From: Candidatus Pantoea formicae
Lineage (GTDB): Bacteria > Pseudomonadota > Gammaproteobacteria > Enterobacterales > Enterobacteriaceae
Length of the DNA stretch: 64,000 nucleotides
Direction of reading: 5' to 3'
NCBI RefSeq assembly: GCF_011752625.1
Contig: NZ_VWXD01000004.1
Location: 62,001 to 126,000, forward strand
The translations under genes were made by a program, and so were the position numbers. Shown in pieces: positions 18,289 through 26,031 of the stretch; position 1 is the stretch's first letter; every line of letters starts with the position of its first letter. Under the pieces are notes generated by a model. The model had not been told where the DNA came from, ran no database searches, and saw only the letters and a program-made list of their open reading frames with translations.

Positions 18289-19437
18289 ATGAATATCAAC
18301 AGCACCGTGATCAGTGGCTTTCAAGCGCTTAACGACCTGAGCTATCTGCTGCAAGGTAAAGAGAAAGCGCTTCTGGTAACCGATAAGAATATCGAAGGCA
18401 TTCCAGCGGTTCAGTCGCTGATCGCGCAGCTGAAGCAGCAGATCAGCAGTTTGAGCATCGTTAACAGCGTCCCGCCGGAACCGAGCCAACATGACGTTGC
18501 TGCAATTGTTGCCGCGTTACCTTCCACCGATGTCGATCTGGTGATTGGCGTGGGCGGCGGCAGCGTGCTGGATGTCGCGAAACTGCTGTCAATCCTTTGC
18601 GTTGACGGCGCGCCAAATCTGGATGCTCTGCTGGCGGGTGAGAAACCGCAAACCCGTACGACCTCACTGTTGATTCCGACCACCGCCGGTACCGGTTCTG
18701 AAGCCACACCCAACGCGATCCTGGCGATCCCAGAAAAAGAGACCAAAGTCGGCATTATCACGCCCGTGATGCTGCCAGATTATGTGGCACTCGTGCCAGA
18801 ACTGACCACCAGCATGCCGCCACATATTGCGTCTTCAACCGGTATCGATGCGTTGTGCCATCTGATCGAGTGCTTTACCGCCACGGTCGCCAACCCGGTG
18901 AGCGACAACTATGCGCTGATCGGTATGAAAAAGCTGTTCGCCAGCCTTGAGACCACCATTGCCGAACCGGGCAATCTGGAAGCGCGTCTGAACATGCTGT
19001 GGGCCTCTTATTACGGCGGCGCGTCCATTGCCCATGCTGGTACCCATTTAGTGCATGCGATGTCCTACCCACTGGGCGGCAAATATCATCTGCCACACGG
19101 CGTGGCGAACGCCATTCTGCTGGCACCGTGCATGCGCTTCGTGCGTCCTGCCGCCGTGAGCAAATTCGCGCAGGCTTACGATCTGCTGCCTGATGCCGAT
19201 GCCACACTGGATGAAGAAGCCAAATCGCACGCGCTGGTGGAGTATTTCGCCGCGCTGGTGAAACGTCTCAAACTGCCCGCCAGCCTGGAAGAGTTAGGCA
19301 TCGGCCCGGACCACCTGCCGTATTTGGTAGAAGCCGCGCTCGATGTGCAGCGTCTGATGAAGAATGTACCGATGAAAGTCGGCGCCGATGACGTGCGAAA
19401 CGTCTACCTGACGCTGTTTCCGGCTTTGAATCACTAA
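18289..19437 (+). CDS. Iron-containing alcohol dehydrogenase
   Basis: A 382-residue group III (Fe-dependent) NAD(P) alcohol dehydrogenase. It shows the nucleotide-binding GVGGGSVLDVAK, the PTTAGTGSEAT motif, and metal ligands in GIDALCHLIE, THLVHAMSYPLGG and YHLPHGVANA. The natural substrate is unknown; in this cluster it could oxidise a hydroxyl or reduce an aldehyde intermediate of an acid sugar. It heads the plus-strand half of the cluster, 190 bases from the divergent kinase gene and 17 bases before the DapA-like gene. Confidence 0.88.
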   Translation: MNINSTVISGFQALNDLSYLLQGKEKALLVTDKNIEGIPAVQSLIAQLKQQISSLSIVNSVPPEPSQHDVAAIVAALPSTDVDLVIGVGGGSVLDVAKLLSILCVDGAPNLDALLAGEKPQTRTTSLLIPTTAGTGSEATPNAILAIPEKETKVGIITPVMLPDYVALVPELTTSMPPHIASSTGIDALCHLIECFTATVANPVSDNYALIGMKKLFASLETTIAEPGNLEARLNMLWASYYGGASIAHAGTHLVHAMSYPLGGKYHLPHGVANAILLAPCMRFVRPAAVSKFAQAYDLLPDADATLDEEAKSHALVEYFAALVKRLKLPASLEELGIGPDHLPYLVEAALDVQRLMKNVPMKVGADDVRNVYLTLFPALNH

Positions 19438-19454
19438 GGATTAATGAGGGAATC

Positions 19455-20339
19455 ATGAGCAAGAAAATTCAGGGCGTTTTGACCGCCATCGTCACCACCT
19501 TCGACAGTGAAGGCGCCTTCAACCCTGCAGCACAGCGCTTGCAGGTACAACGCCAGTTGAGCGCCGGTAACGGCATTTTCTGCGGCGGCACCAACGGTGA
19601 GTTCTTTGTACTGAACGAGCAAGAGAAACTGGCCGTCACCGAAACCTGCGTCGACGAAGTGAATGGTGTGGCACCGGTTGTGGCGCATATTGGTGAGATT
19701 TCAACCCGTGAAACCATCCGTCTGGGCAAGCAGGTTGCTAAGCTGGGTGTCGATGCCGTTTCGGTGATCACCCCCTATTTCGTGCCGCTGAAGCAGGAAG
19801 AGCTGATCGCTCACTACCGTGCCGTAGCCGACGCGATTGATGTACCGCTTTACCTGTACAACATCCCTGCGCGCACCGGTAACACTCTGCAACCCGACAC
19901 CGTGCGCACACTGGCGTCACATCCGAACATCATCGGTATTAAAGACAGCGCGGGCAGCTATGAAAGCCTGAGCGGTTTCCTTAAGGCCGCTGAAGGCATG
20001 GAGAACTTCAACGTTCTGACCGGCCCAGACTCGCTGATCCATCGTGGTTTTGTTGAAGGCTGCACCGCCTGTATTTCTGGTCTGGCAAACGTGGCACCAA
20101 AAGAGATTAACGCCATCTGGGCGCGTTTCCACGCAGGCGATATTGAAGGTTCGCGTCAGGCACAAGAGAACATCACCGGACTGCGTACCGATCTCTACAG
20201 CGTCGGTTTCCCGCCAGCCACCGTGAAGAAAGCCGTTTCACTGCTGGGTTCAGATGTGGGTAACAGCCGTTATGCGGTGAGCTTCTCTGCCGAAGAAGAG
20301 CAGAAGATCCGCCAGATCGTGAATCAGTATTTGCAGTAA
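19455..20339 (+). CDS. Dihydrodipicolinate synthase/N-acetylneuraminate lyase family aldolase
   Basis: A 294-residue class I aldolase of the DapA/NanA superfamily. The Schiff-base lysine is in GIKDSAGSYESL, the catalytic tyrosine in LYNIPARTG, and GGTNGEF marks the substrate carboxylate site. Its context argues against lysine biosynthesis and for cleavage or dehydration of a 2-keto-3-deoxy or hydroxy-oxo acid in catabolism. It is followed by a large hairpin, which may separate it from the next gene. Confidence 0.87.
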   Translation: MSKKIQGVLTAIVTTFDSEGAFNPAAQRLQVQRQLSAGNGIFCGGTNGEFFVLNEQEKLAVTETCVDEVNGVAPVVAHIGEISTRETIRLGKQVAKLGVDAVSVITPYFVPLKQEELIAHYRAVADAIDVPLYLYNIPARTGNTLQPDTVRTLASHPNIIGIKDSAGSYESLSGFLKAAEGMENFNVLTGPDSLIHRGFVEGCTACISGLANVAPKEINAIWARFHAGDIEGSRQAQENITGLRTDLYSVGFPPATVKKAVSLLGSDVGNSRYAVSFSAEEEQKIRQIVNQYLQ

Positions 20340-20375
20340 TAGCGCCAGGGCATTCCATCATCAAGCCCAACAGCA

Positions 20376-20436
20376 TGCACATGGGGTCGCGGCGCGATTT
20401 AACGCGCAATAGATTGCGCCGCGCCCCAAATGTGCA
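20376..20436. repeat. Large G+C-rich hairpin between the aldolase and dehydrogenase genes
   Basis: TGCACA (20376-20381), GGGG (20383-20386) and CGCGGCGC (20388-20395) pair with GCGCCGCG (20416-20423), CCCC (20424-20427) and TGTGCA (20431-20436), with small bulges. It resembles a REP-type unit and may terminate or stabilise the upstream transcript. Confidence 0.6.
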
Positions 20437-20514
20437 GTCATCCGATTTCTCATAACGATTATCTGGCAACCCTTGCGGCGGCCATTACTGCCCTTTTTAA
20501 CATCGGGAAGAATC

Positions 20515-21468
20515 ATGAAAGTCATCTGTACTTCACCTTCATTCGCTAAGTATGACGACGCGCCCATCGACACCCTGCAACAGAACGGTTTCGAGTTGGT
20601 GATGTTGCCCGCCGATGCACCGCTTAGCGCGTTGGAACCCCATCTGGCAGAGACTGTCGCGATGATCGTCGCATTTACCGACGTCAATGAAGCCTTATTA
20701 GCACAAGCGCCTCAGTTGAAGATCGTCTGTAAACACGGCGTCGGCGTCGACAACATCAATCTGGATGCCACCCGCGAGCGCGGCATTTACGTGACCAACG
20801 TGCCAGATGCCAACAAACACGCGGTAGCCGATTTCGCCTTCGCACTGATCCTCAATAGCGCACGCCAAATTACGCAGGCGGCGATTGAAACCCGCGCCGG
20901 CAGCTGGCCACGCATTTTTGCCACCGATGTGTATGGCAAAACGCTGGGAATTATCGGCCTCGGGAATATCGGCAAACAGGTGGCACTGCGTGCTAAAGGC
21001 TTCAACATGCGCGTTATTGCTTTCGATTTTTATCCAGATGAAAAATTTGCCGCCGAACATGGCATCGAATTCGTCAGCCTCGATCATCTGACCGAAAGCA
21101 GCGATTTCATCACGCTGCACAAGCCGCTCACCGATAAAACGCACAACCTGTTTGATGCTGCCCGCATCAAACAGATGAAAAAAAGTGCCTTCCTGATCAA
21201 CGCTTCACGGGGTGGCATCGTTAACGAGCAGGATCTGTATCAAGCCCTGCTGGATAACGTCATCGCCGGTGCCGCTGCTGATGTATTCGATCACGAACCG
21301 CTGGCAGAACATCCCCTGTTCAACCTCAACAACTTTATCCCGACCTCGCATATCGCGGGTTATACCGACGGCGCCATCAGTGCCATTGGTGAGCGCTGTG
21401 TGGCGCAGATTGTGCAGTGCATCAAACAGGGCGAACGCCCGGTAAACGTGATGAACGGAATGGAATAA
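20515..21468 (+). CDS. D-isomer-specific 2-hydroxyacid dehydrogenase (SerA-like)
   Basis: A 317-residue NAD-dependent dehydrogenase. The Rossmann motif is GIIGLGNIGKQ and the substrate-binding segment KHGVGVDNI. The catalytic triad is seen as Arg in NASRGGIV, Glu in the DHEPL region and His in TSHIAG. It lacks the ACT domain of biosynthetic SerA, as expected for a catabolic paralogue. ATG 20515 gives the family N-terminus MKVICTSPSF; the extension to 20473 is discarded. Substrate unknown, probably a C4-C6 hydroxyacid of the cluster. Confidence 0.87.
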   Translation: MKVICTSPSFAKYDDAPIDTLQQNGFELVMLPADAPLSALEPHLAETVAMIVAFTDVNEALLAQAPQLKIVCKHGVGVDNINLDATRERGIYVTNVPDANKHAVADFAFALILNSARQITQAAIETRAGSWPRIFATDVYGKTLGIIGLGNIGKQVALRAKGFNMRVIAFDFYPDEKFAAEHGIEFVSLDHLTESSDFITLHKPLTDKTHNLFDAARIKQMKKSAFLINASRGGIVNEQDLYQALLDNVIAGAAADVFDHEPLAEHPLFNLNNFIPTSHIAGYTDGAISAIGERCVAQIVQCIKQGERPVNVMNGME

Positions 21469-21489
21469 TTTTTCGCACCCTACTTACTC

Positions 21490-21620
21490 CATACTTAGAT
21501 CCCAAGTCATTGGTGCTGTAGCAAGGCGACAACCTCATTTACCTAAAAGCTGACTTCAGTCAGTGACAGGGGGTGAATGAATACAGTGAACGCGGCTACA
21601 GCGTCAAGGGCGTCGGGAAG
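21490..21620. repeat. Enterobacterial-type intergenic palindromic repeat
   Basis: About 130 bases with imperfect inverted arms: ATTGGTGCTGTAGC (21509-21522) and GCTACAGCGTCAAG (21595-21608) pair at 11 of 14 positions. The CCCAAGTCATTGG...GGGGTGAATGAATACAG layout resembles, from memory, a repeat common in enterobacterial intergenic regions. It sits directly upstream of the first MFS gene. Confidence 0.55.
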
Positions 21621-21634
21621 GTGAAAATAATATT

Positions 21635-22954
21635 ATGCAGAACACCTCTCGCTCTACCCGCATTCGCTGGTGGATTGCTGGCCTGATGTGGCTGGCCATC
21701 GCCATTAACTATATTGACCGTACGGTACTCTCTGCGGCCGCACCGCATCTGATCAAAGAACTCGACATTAACCCAGAAATGATGGGCTTTATTATGGCGG
21801 CGTTTTTCTGGTCTTATGCGCTGCTGCAAATTCCGGCGGGTTGGTTCGCCGATCGCTTTGGCCAGAAAAAAGGGCTGGGTCTCGCCGTGGCCTGGTGGTC
21901 TGTTGCCACCATGGCGATGGGCCTGGCGACCGGCTTTAAATCTCTGCTGGCGCTGCGTTTAGCACTCGGCGTCGGTGAAGCCGCCGCTTACCCGAGCAAC
22001 GCGGGCATCACCGCTCGCTGGTTCCCGGACCGTGAACGCGCAACGGTTTCAGGCCTGTTCGACAGCGCTTCGAAGTTTGGTGGCGCAGTCGCGATGCCGT
22101 TAATTGTCTTCATGATTGCCATGTTTGACTGGCGTCTGACTTTCCTCGCTATCGGCGCACTTGGCCTGTTTTGGGTTATCGCCTGGTACTTCATTTATTC
22201 AGAGAATCCAGAAGATCATAAATCGATCAGTCAGGATGAAGTGCGGTTTATTCGTGACGGCCAAGCGCAGAAACACGGCGACAAAAGCGTAAAACCGATG
22301 AAGTGGTACAAGCTGCTGCGCTATCGCAACATCTGGGCAATGTGCATTGGTTTTTTCACTATCAACTACACCTCGTACTTCTTTATCACCTGGCTGCCGA
22401 CCTACCTGGTAAAAGATAAAGGCATGGACTTCCTCAAAATGGGGATGGTGGCTGCACTGCCGTTGATTTGCGGCATGGTCATTGAAGTGCTGGCGGGTTG
22501 GGCATCGGACCGAATGGTGCACAACAAAGTGCTGTCGCTGACCGCCACTCGCAAACTGTTCCTGACCATTGGGCTGCTGATGGCACTGTGCATCGGTTTC
22601 GCGCCGTTTACTGACTCCGTGTTTATGACGGTGCTGCTGCTGTGTATCGCTAAATCCGGTACCACCGTGGCCGCTTCTCAAGTCTGGGCACTGCCGGGGG
22701 ATGTGGCACCGAAAAACAGCGTATCAATTGTGGCGGGCCTGCAAAATACCGTCTCCAATATGGGCGGCGCAGTCGGCCCGATTATTACCGGCGCCATTGT
22801 CGGCGCAACCGGCCACTTCACCTGGGCATTGGTGTTTTCTGCCGTGCTGGTGGTGATTGGGATCCTTAACTACCTGTTCCTGATGGGCAAAGTCGAACCT
22901 ATCGTGGATGAGGAACAGGTGCACCATCCACATACCGTGGTAAGCGGCGCATAA
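21635..22954 (+). CDS. MFS transporter, anion:cation symporter (ACS) family
   Basis: A 439-residue, twelve-helix permease. INYIDRTVLSAA in helix 1, the ADRFGQKKGL loop between helices 2 and 3, and RWFPDRERA are typical of the sugar-acid branch that includes galactonate, glucarate and tartrate carriers. It probably imports the acid degraded by the surrounding enzymes with protons. It is followed by a hairpin and a second, related transporter. Confidence 0.87.
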   Translation: MQNTSRSTRIRWWIAGLMWLAIAINYIDRTVLSAAAPHLIKELDINPEMMGFIMAAFFWSYALLQIPAGWFADRFGQKKGLGLAVAWWSVATMAMGLATGFKSLLALRLALGVGEAAAYPSNAGITARWFPDRERATVSGLFDSASKFGGAVAMPLIVFMIAMFDWRLTFLAIGALGLFWVIAWYFIYSENPEDHKSISQDEVRFIRDGQAQKHGDKSVKPMKWYKLLRYRNIWAMCIGFFTINYTSYFFITWLPTYLVKDKGMDFLKMGMVAALPLICGMVIEVLAGWASDRMVHNKVLSLTATRKLFLTIGLLMALCIGFAPFTDSVFMTVLLLCIAKSGTTVAASQVWALPGDVAPKNSVSIVAGLQNTVSNMGGAVGPIITGAIVGATGHFTWALVFSAVLVVIGILNYLFLMGKVEPIVDEEQVHHPHTVVSGA

Positions 22955-22964
22955 GTGCCAAACC

Positions 22965-22990
22965 CGCCGCATCGTTCTGATGCGGCGTTT
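22965..22990 (+). terminator. Hairpin between the two MFS genes
   Basis: CGCCGCATC (22965-22973) pairs perfectly with GATGCGGCG (22979-22987) around a five-base loop, followed by TTT. It may end or attenuate the upstream transcript ahead of the second transporter. Confidence 0.6.
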
Positions 22991-23024
22991 CCCCTACAGA
23001 AAATAAAAAACAATTGGAGGCGAC

Positions 23025-24362
23025 ATGTCGCTGAATTCCAATGGATCACCTGCTGCAATTCAGGCAAGTAAAGCGAAAGGGAAATTTCGTTTCGTCATTC
23101 TCACGGTGCTGTCCGTCGGCATCGCTATCAACTACATCGACCGCGCTGCCATGAGTGTCGCCATGCCGTTTATGAGCCAGGAGTTACACTTCTCGCCCAC
23201 GGACAGCGGCTTGCTACTCTCAGCATTTTTCTGGAGCTATGTGTTGTTCCAACTGCCTGGTGGTTGGCTGGTGGATAAGCTCGGGCCACGCATCACCTTC
23301 GCCGTCAGCAGTCTTGGTTGGGGCTTAGCCACGGCGGCTTGCGGTCTGGCCAGCTCGATCGCTGCACTGGTCGGCTTCCGCTTTGTGTTGGGTGCAGTCG
23401 AAGCCCCCAGTTATCCCGCCAGTTCTTCCACCGTGACGCGCTGGTTCCCACGTCAGGAGCGTAGCTTTGCCGCTGCCACGTTTAACAACGGCAGTAAAAT
23501 CGGCGGCACGCTGGCGATCCCCATCATCTCTTTCCTGATTGCCCTGGTCGGTTGGCGTATGACCTTTGTGATCTCAGGCGTGGTCGCGGTGGTCTGGGCG
23601 CTGGCCTGGTATCTGTGGTATCGCGATCCGCGCGATCATAAAACCGTATCGCGCGAGGAAGTAGAATTCATCGAGGCCAACCAGGATCCGCAAACCGGTG
23701 AGCCGATGAGTGTGCGCCAGTTGTTGGGACAGCGTGCCGTACAGGCGATGATGGCCGGCTTCTTCTGTATCAACTTTGTCTCCTACTTCTTCTTCACCTG
23801 GTTCCCAACCTATTTGGTCGAAACTTTCCATTTATCGCTGATGAAATTTGGTCTGCTTGGCATGTTGCCGGGGCTGGCGGCGATTATTGGTGGCTGGTGT
23901 GGTGGGCTGCTGTCAGACAGCCTGGTACGTCGCGGCTATTCACTGAGTGTGGCGCGTAAAATTCCGCTGGTAGGCGGCATGCTAGGCAGCGCCACCATTG
24001 GCTTAGCCGCATTCTCCCCTACCGTTGGATTGGCGTTAGCGGCACTCTGCTTTGCAAACTTTGCCGCAACTTTTGCTTCTGCCGCTTTGTGGGCGTTGCC
24101 TTCCGATGTCGCACCGAATCGCGCCAATGTGGCAACCATCGGCGGAATTCAGAACATGGCAGCCAACCTGGCCGGCATCATTTCGCCGATCCTGATCGGG
24201 GTGATCATGCAGTACACGCACTCCTTTGTAATCCCGTTGGAGATTGCCGGTGTGATCGGGGTAGTGGGTGCATTGGTGTATGCGTTCTGGTTACCGCGTG
24301 TGCAACCCATGGGCAGCGAAACAACGGCTGCGCTGGATGGCAATTTAAGGAGAGAAGTATGA
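23025..24362 (+). CDS. MFS transporter, ACS family, second copy
   Basis: A 445-residue, twelve-helix permease related to the one at 21635, with INYIDRAAMSVAMPF in helix 1 and RWFPRQERS in the equivalent loop. Divergence between the two is substantial, so this is not a recent duplication; different substrates are likely. GGAGG lies five bases before ATG 23025. The gene overlaps the cyclase-family gene by four bases (ATGA), so these two products probably act on the same compound. Confidence 0.86.
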   Translation: MSLNSNGSPAAIQASKAKGKFRFVILTVLSVGIAINYIDRAAMSVAMPFMSQELHFSPTDSGLLLSAFFWSYVLFQLPGGWLVDKLGPRITFAVSSLGWGLATAACGLASSIAALVGFRFVLGAVEAPSYPASSSTVTRWFPRQERSFAAATFNNGSKIGGTLAIPIISFLIALVGWRMTFVISGVVAVVWALAWYLWYRDPRDHKTVSREEVEFIEANQDPQTGEPMSVRQLLGQRAVQAMMAGFFCINFVSYFFFTWFPTYLVETFHLSLMKFGLLGMLPGLAAIIGGWCGGLLSDSLVRRGYSLSVARKIPLVGGMLGSATIGLAAFSPTVGLALAALCFANFAATFASAALWALPSDVAPNRANVATIGGIQNMAANLAGIISPILIGVIMQYTHSFVIPLEIAGVIGVVGALVYAFWLPRVQPMGSETTAALDGNLRREV

Positions 24363-25402
24363 ATGCTCGCTGGAAACAACGCCCGGCGCAATCAACCTGG
24401 GGCGATTTCGGTGACGATGACCAACTGGGTCGTCTGAATTTACTGACCGCGCAGAAAGTCCTTGAAGGCGTTGCCGAGGTGAAAACCGGGCAAACTTTCT
24501 GCCTGAGTTTACCCCTGGATCTACCTGGTGGAACGGCAATGAACCCACGCCGCCCACCGCCGCAACTGAATGCTACGCGACGCGGTGAACATGCCAACAT
24601 GACGTATCCACTGTCACGCGATAATCCGCTGCTGACGGATGTGATCTGTGATGATACCGTCACCCTGGCGCTACAGTACTCCACGCAGTGGGACAGTCTG
24701 GCCCACATGGGGCAGTGGTTTGACGTCAATGGCAATGGCGAACCGGAAATGGTGTTCTATAACGGCTACAAGGCCAATGTGGATATCGTCGGTGAAACCG
24801 ATTATCGCGGCGGCTGCGGTTGCGATCACGGCAGTCATTTGGGCGCAAAAAAGTTAGGTATTGAAAATGTGGCGCAGCATGGCATGCAGGGCCGTGCTGT
24901 AATGATTGATATCAAACGCCACTTTGGTACTGAGCGCTTTGCGTTCGGCTACTCGCATCTGCAGCAGATTCTGCAGGCTGACAATATCGACGTCCGTCCA
25001 GGTGATATGGTGTGCTTCCGCACCGGAATGGACGAAGCGATTCTGTCCATGCAAGGCGAACCCGATATGACTTTCCTCAACAGCCATTTTGCCGGGCTGG
25101 ATGGCAGTGATGAACAACTGCGCAACTGGATTGTTGAGAGCGGCGTAGTAGCGCTGATTGCCGATAATCCAGCGGTAGAAATCTTACCGGCACGCCCGAT
25201 GAATGATGATTTTTATCCGTCGCATCCGCTGCATGATTTGTGTCTCTTCCGCTTGGGTGTCTATCTCGGCGAGTTGATGCTGCTGAGCCCGTTAGCGGAT
25301 TGGTTGGCACATCATCAACGCCATGCCTTTTTGCTTACGGCGCCGCCGTTGCGGCTGCCGGGCGCGGTGGGTTCACCCGCCACACCGGTTGCGACGGTGT
25401 AA
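24359..25402 (+). CDS. Cyclase family protein (kynurenine formamidase-like fold)
   Basis: A 347-residue protein of the metal-dependent cyclase/formamidase superfamily. The usual HxGTHxDxPxH metal motif appears in the altered form WDSLAHMGQWFD (about residues 112-123), as in the longer branch of the family. GCGCDHGSHLGAKK follows. A lactone, amide or cyclic acid could be the substrate, fitting an entry step after import by the overlapping MFS gene; this is inference. ATG 24359 is used; an upstream in-frame extension to 24089 overlaps the transporter and is rejected. Confidence 0.8.
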   Translation: MNARWKQRPAQSTWGDFGDDDQLGRLNLLTAQKVLEGVAEVKTGQTFCLSLPLDLPGGTAMNPRRPPPQLNATRRGEHANMTYPLSRDNPLLTDVICDDTVTLALQYSTQWDSLAHMGQWFDVNGNGEPEMVFYNGYKANVDIVGETDYRGGCGCDHGSHLGAKKLGIENVAQHGMQGRAVMIDIKRHFGTERFAFGYSHLQQILQADNIDVRPGDMVCFRTGMDEAILSMQGEPDMTFLNSHFAGLDGSDEQLRNWIVESGVVALIADNPAVEILPARPMNDDFYPSHPLHDLCLFRLGVYLGELMLLSPLADWLAHHQRHAFLLTAPPLRLPGAVGSPATPVATV

Positions 25403-25492
25403 ACCGGTATAACGGTAGCGATGTGACTTATTGCGCAGGGTTTTAAATCTGCGCAATAGGTTACACCGCGACAGTCTGCGCGATGATGGTGA

Positions 25493-25855
25493 CTATTTCC
25501 CCGCCATAAACTGCCGATAAGCGGCGATTACTGCGAGAAAATCTTCCACACCGCAAAACGACAGGCTCTCTTCGTCGTAATAGGTCATGCCCTCTTCCAT
25601 GCCATCATCTTCCAGCGCCAGTTGGTTGGCACGGATCATGACTTCTTCTTCATCCAGCCAGATGGTGTATTCATGCCCCACACGCTGCCACTGATTAATA
25701 GTGCCTTTCACCTCACGGGCGGCAGCTTCGACATCGTCCAGCAGAGCCAAATTATCCTTCACCTCTTCGTTGAACCAGTGCCCCACCGCTTCGTGGTCCA
25801 TCGACATACGTACTTTGACCTGCCCGGTCAAATCACGCAGAAATTCATACTCCAT
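25493..25855 (-). CDS. yacL: YacL family protein
   Basis: A 120-residue acidic protein equal in length and closely similar to E. coli YacL (UPF0231), of unknown function. The segment [20 protein letters not shown] is conserved. It lies directly downstream of acnB as in E. coli, separated by the acnB terminator. ATG 25855 gives the conserved start [11 protein letters not shown]; the 13-residue upstream extension is discarded. Confidence 0.92.
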   Translation of the reverse strand: MEYEFLRDLTGQVKVRMSMDHEAVGHWFNEEVKDNLALLDDVEAAAREVKGTINQWQRVGHEYTIWLDEEEVMIRANQLALEDDGMEEGMTYYDEESLSFCGVEDFLAVIAAYRQFMAGK

Positions 25856-25981
25856 GGGTTTGCCTCGTGTAGCTAATGGCGCGACGTGCAGCACCGGTTA
25901 GGTGCATTTTGTGCGTAGCGCGCTGAATAAAGTGGGATCGCGCTCGCATTATGCCTGGACATGCCCTAGGAAAACAGCGCA

Positions 25982-26010
25982 TAAAAAAAGGGACGATTTT
26001 CATCGTCCCC
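25982..26010 (-). terminator. acnB terminator
   Basis: GGGACGAT (25990-25997) pairs with ATCGTCCC (26002-26009) around a four-base loop. On the minus strand it is followed by seven T residues. This is a textbook intrinsic terminator about 20 bases after the acnB stop. Confidence 0.85.
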
Positions 26011-26031
26011 TCTGCGTATTGCGTTTACTGA

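Noticed and set aside
24089-24358. Upstream extension of the cyclase-family protein
   Set aside because: It lies in another frame of the second MFS gene and has no family similarity; ATG 24359 overlaps that gene's stop in the usual ATGA manner.
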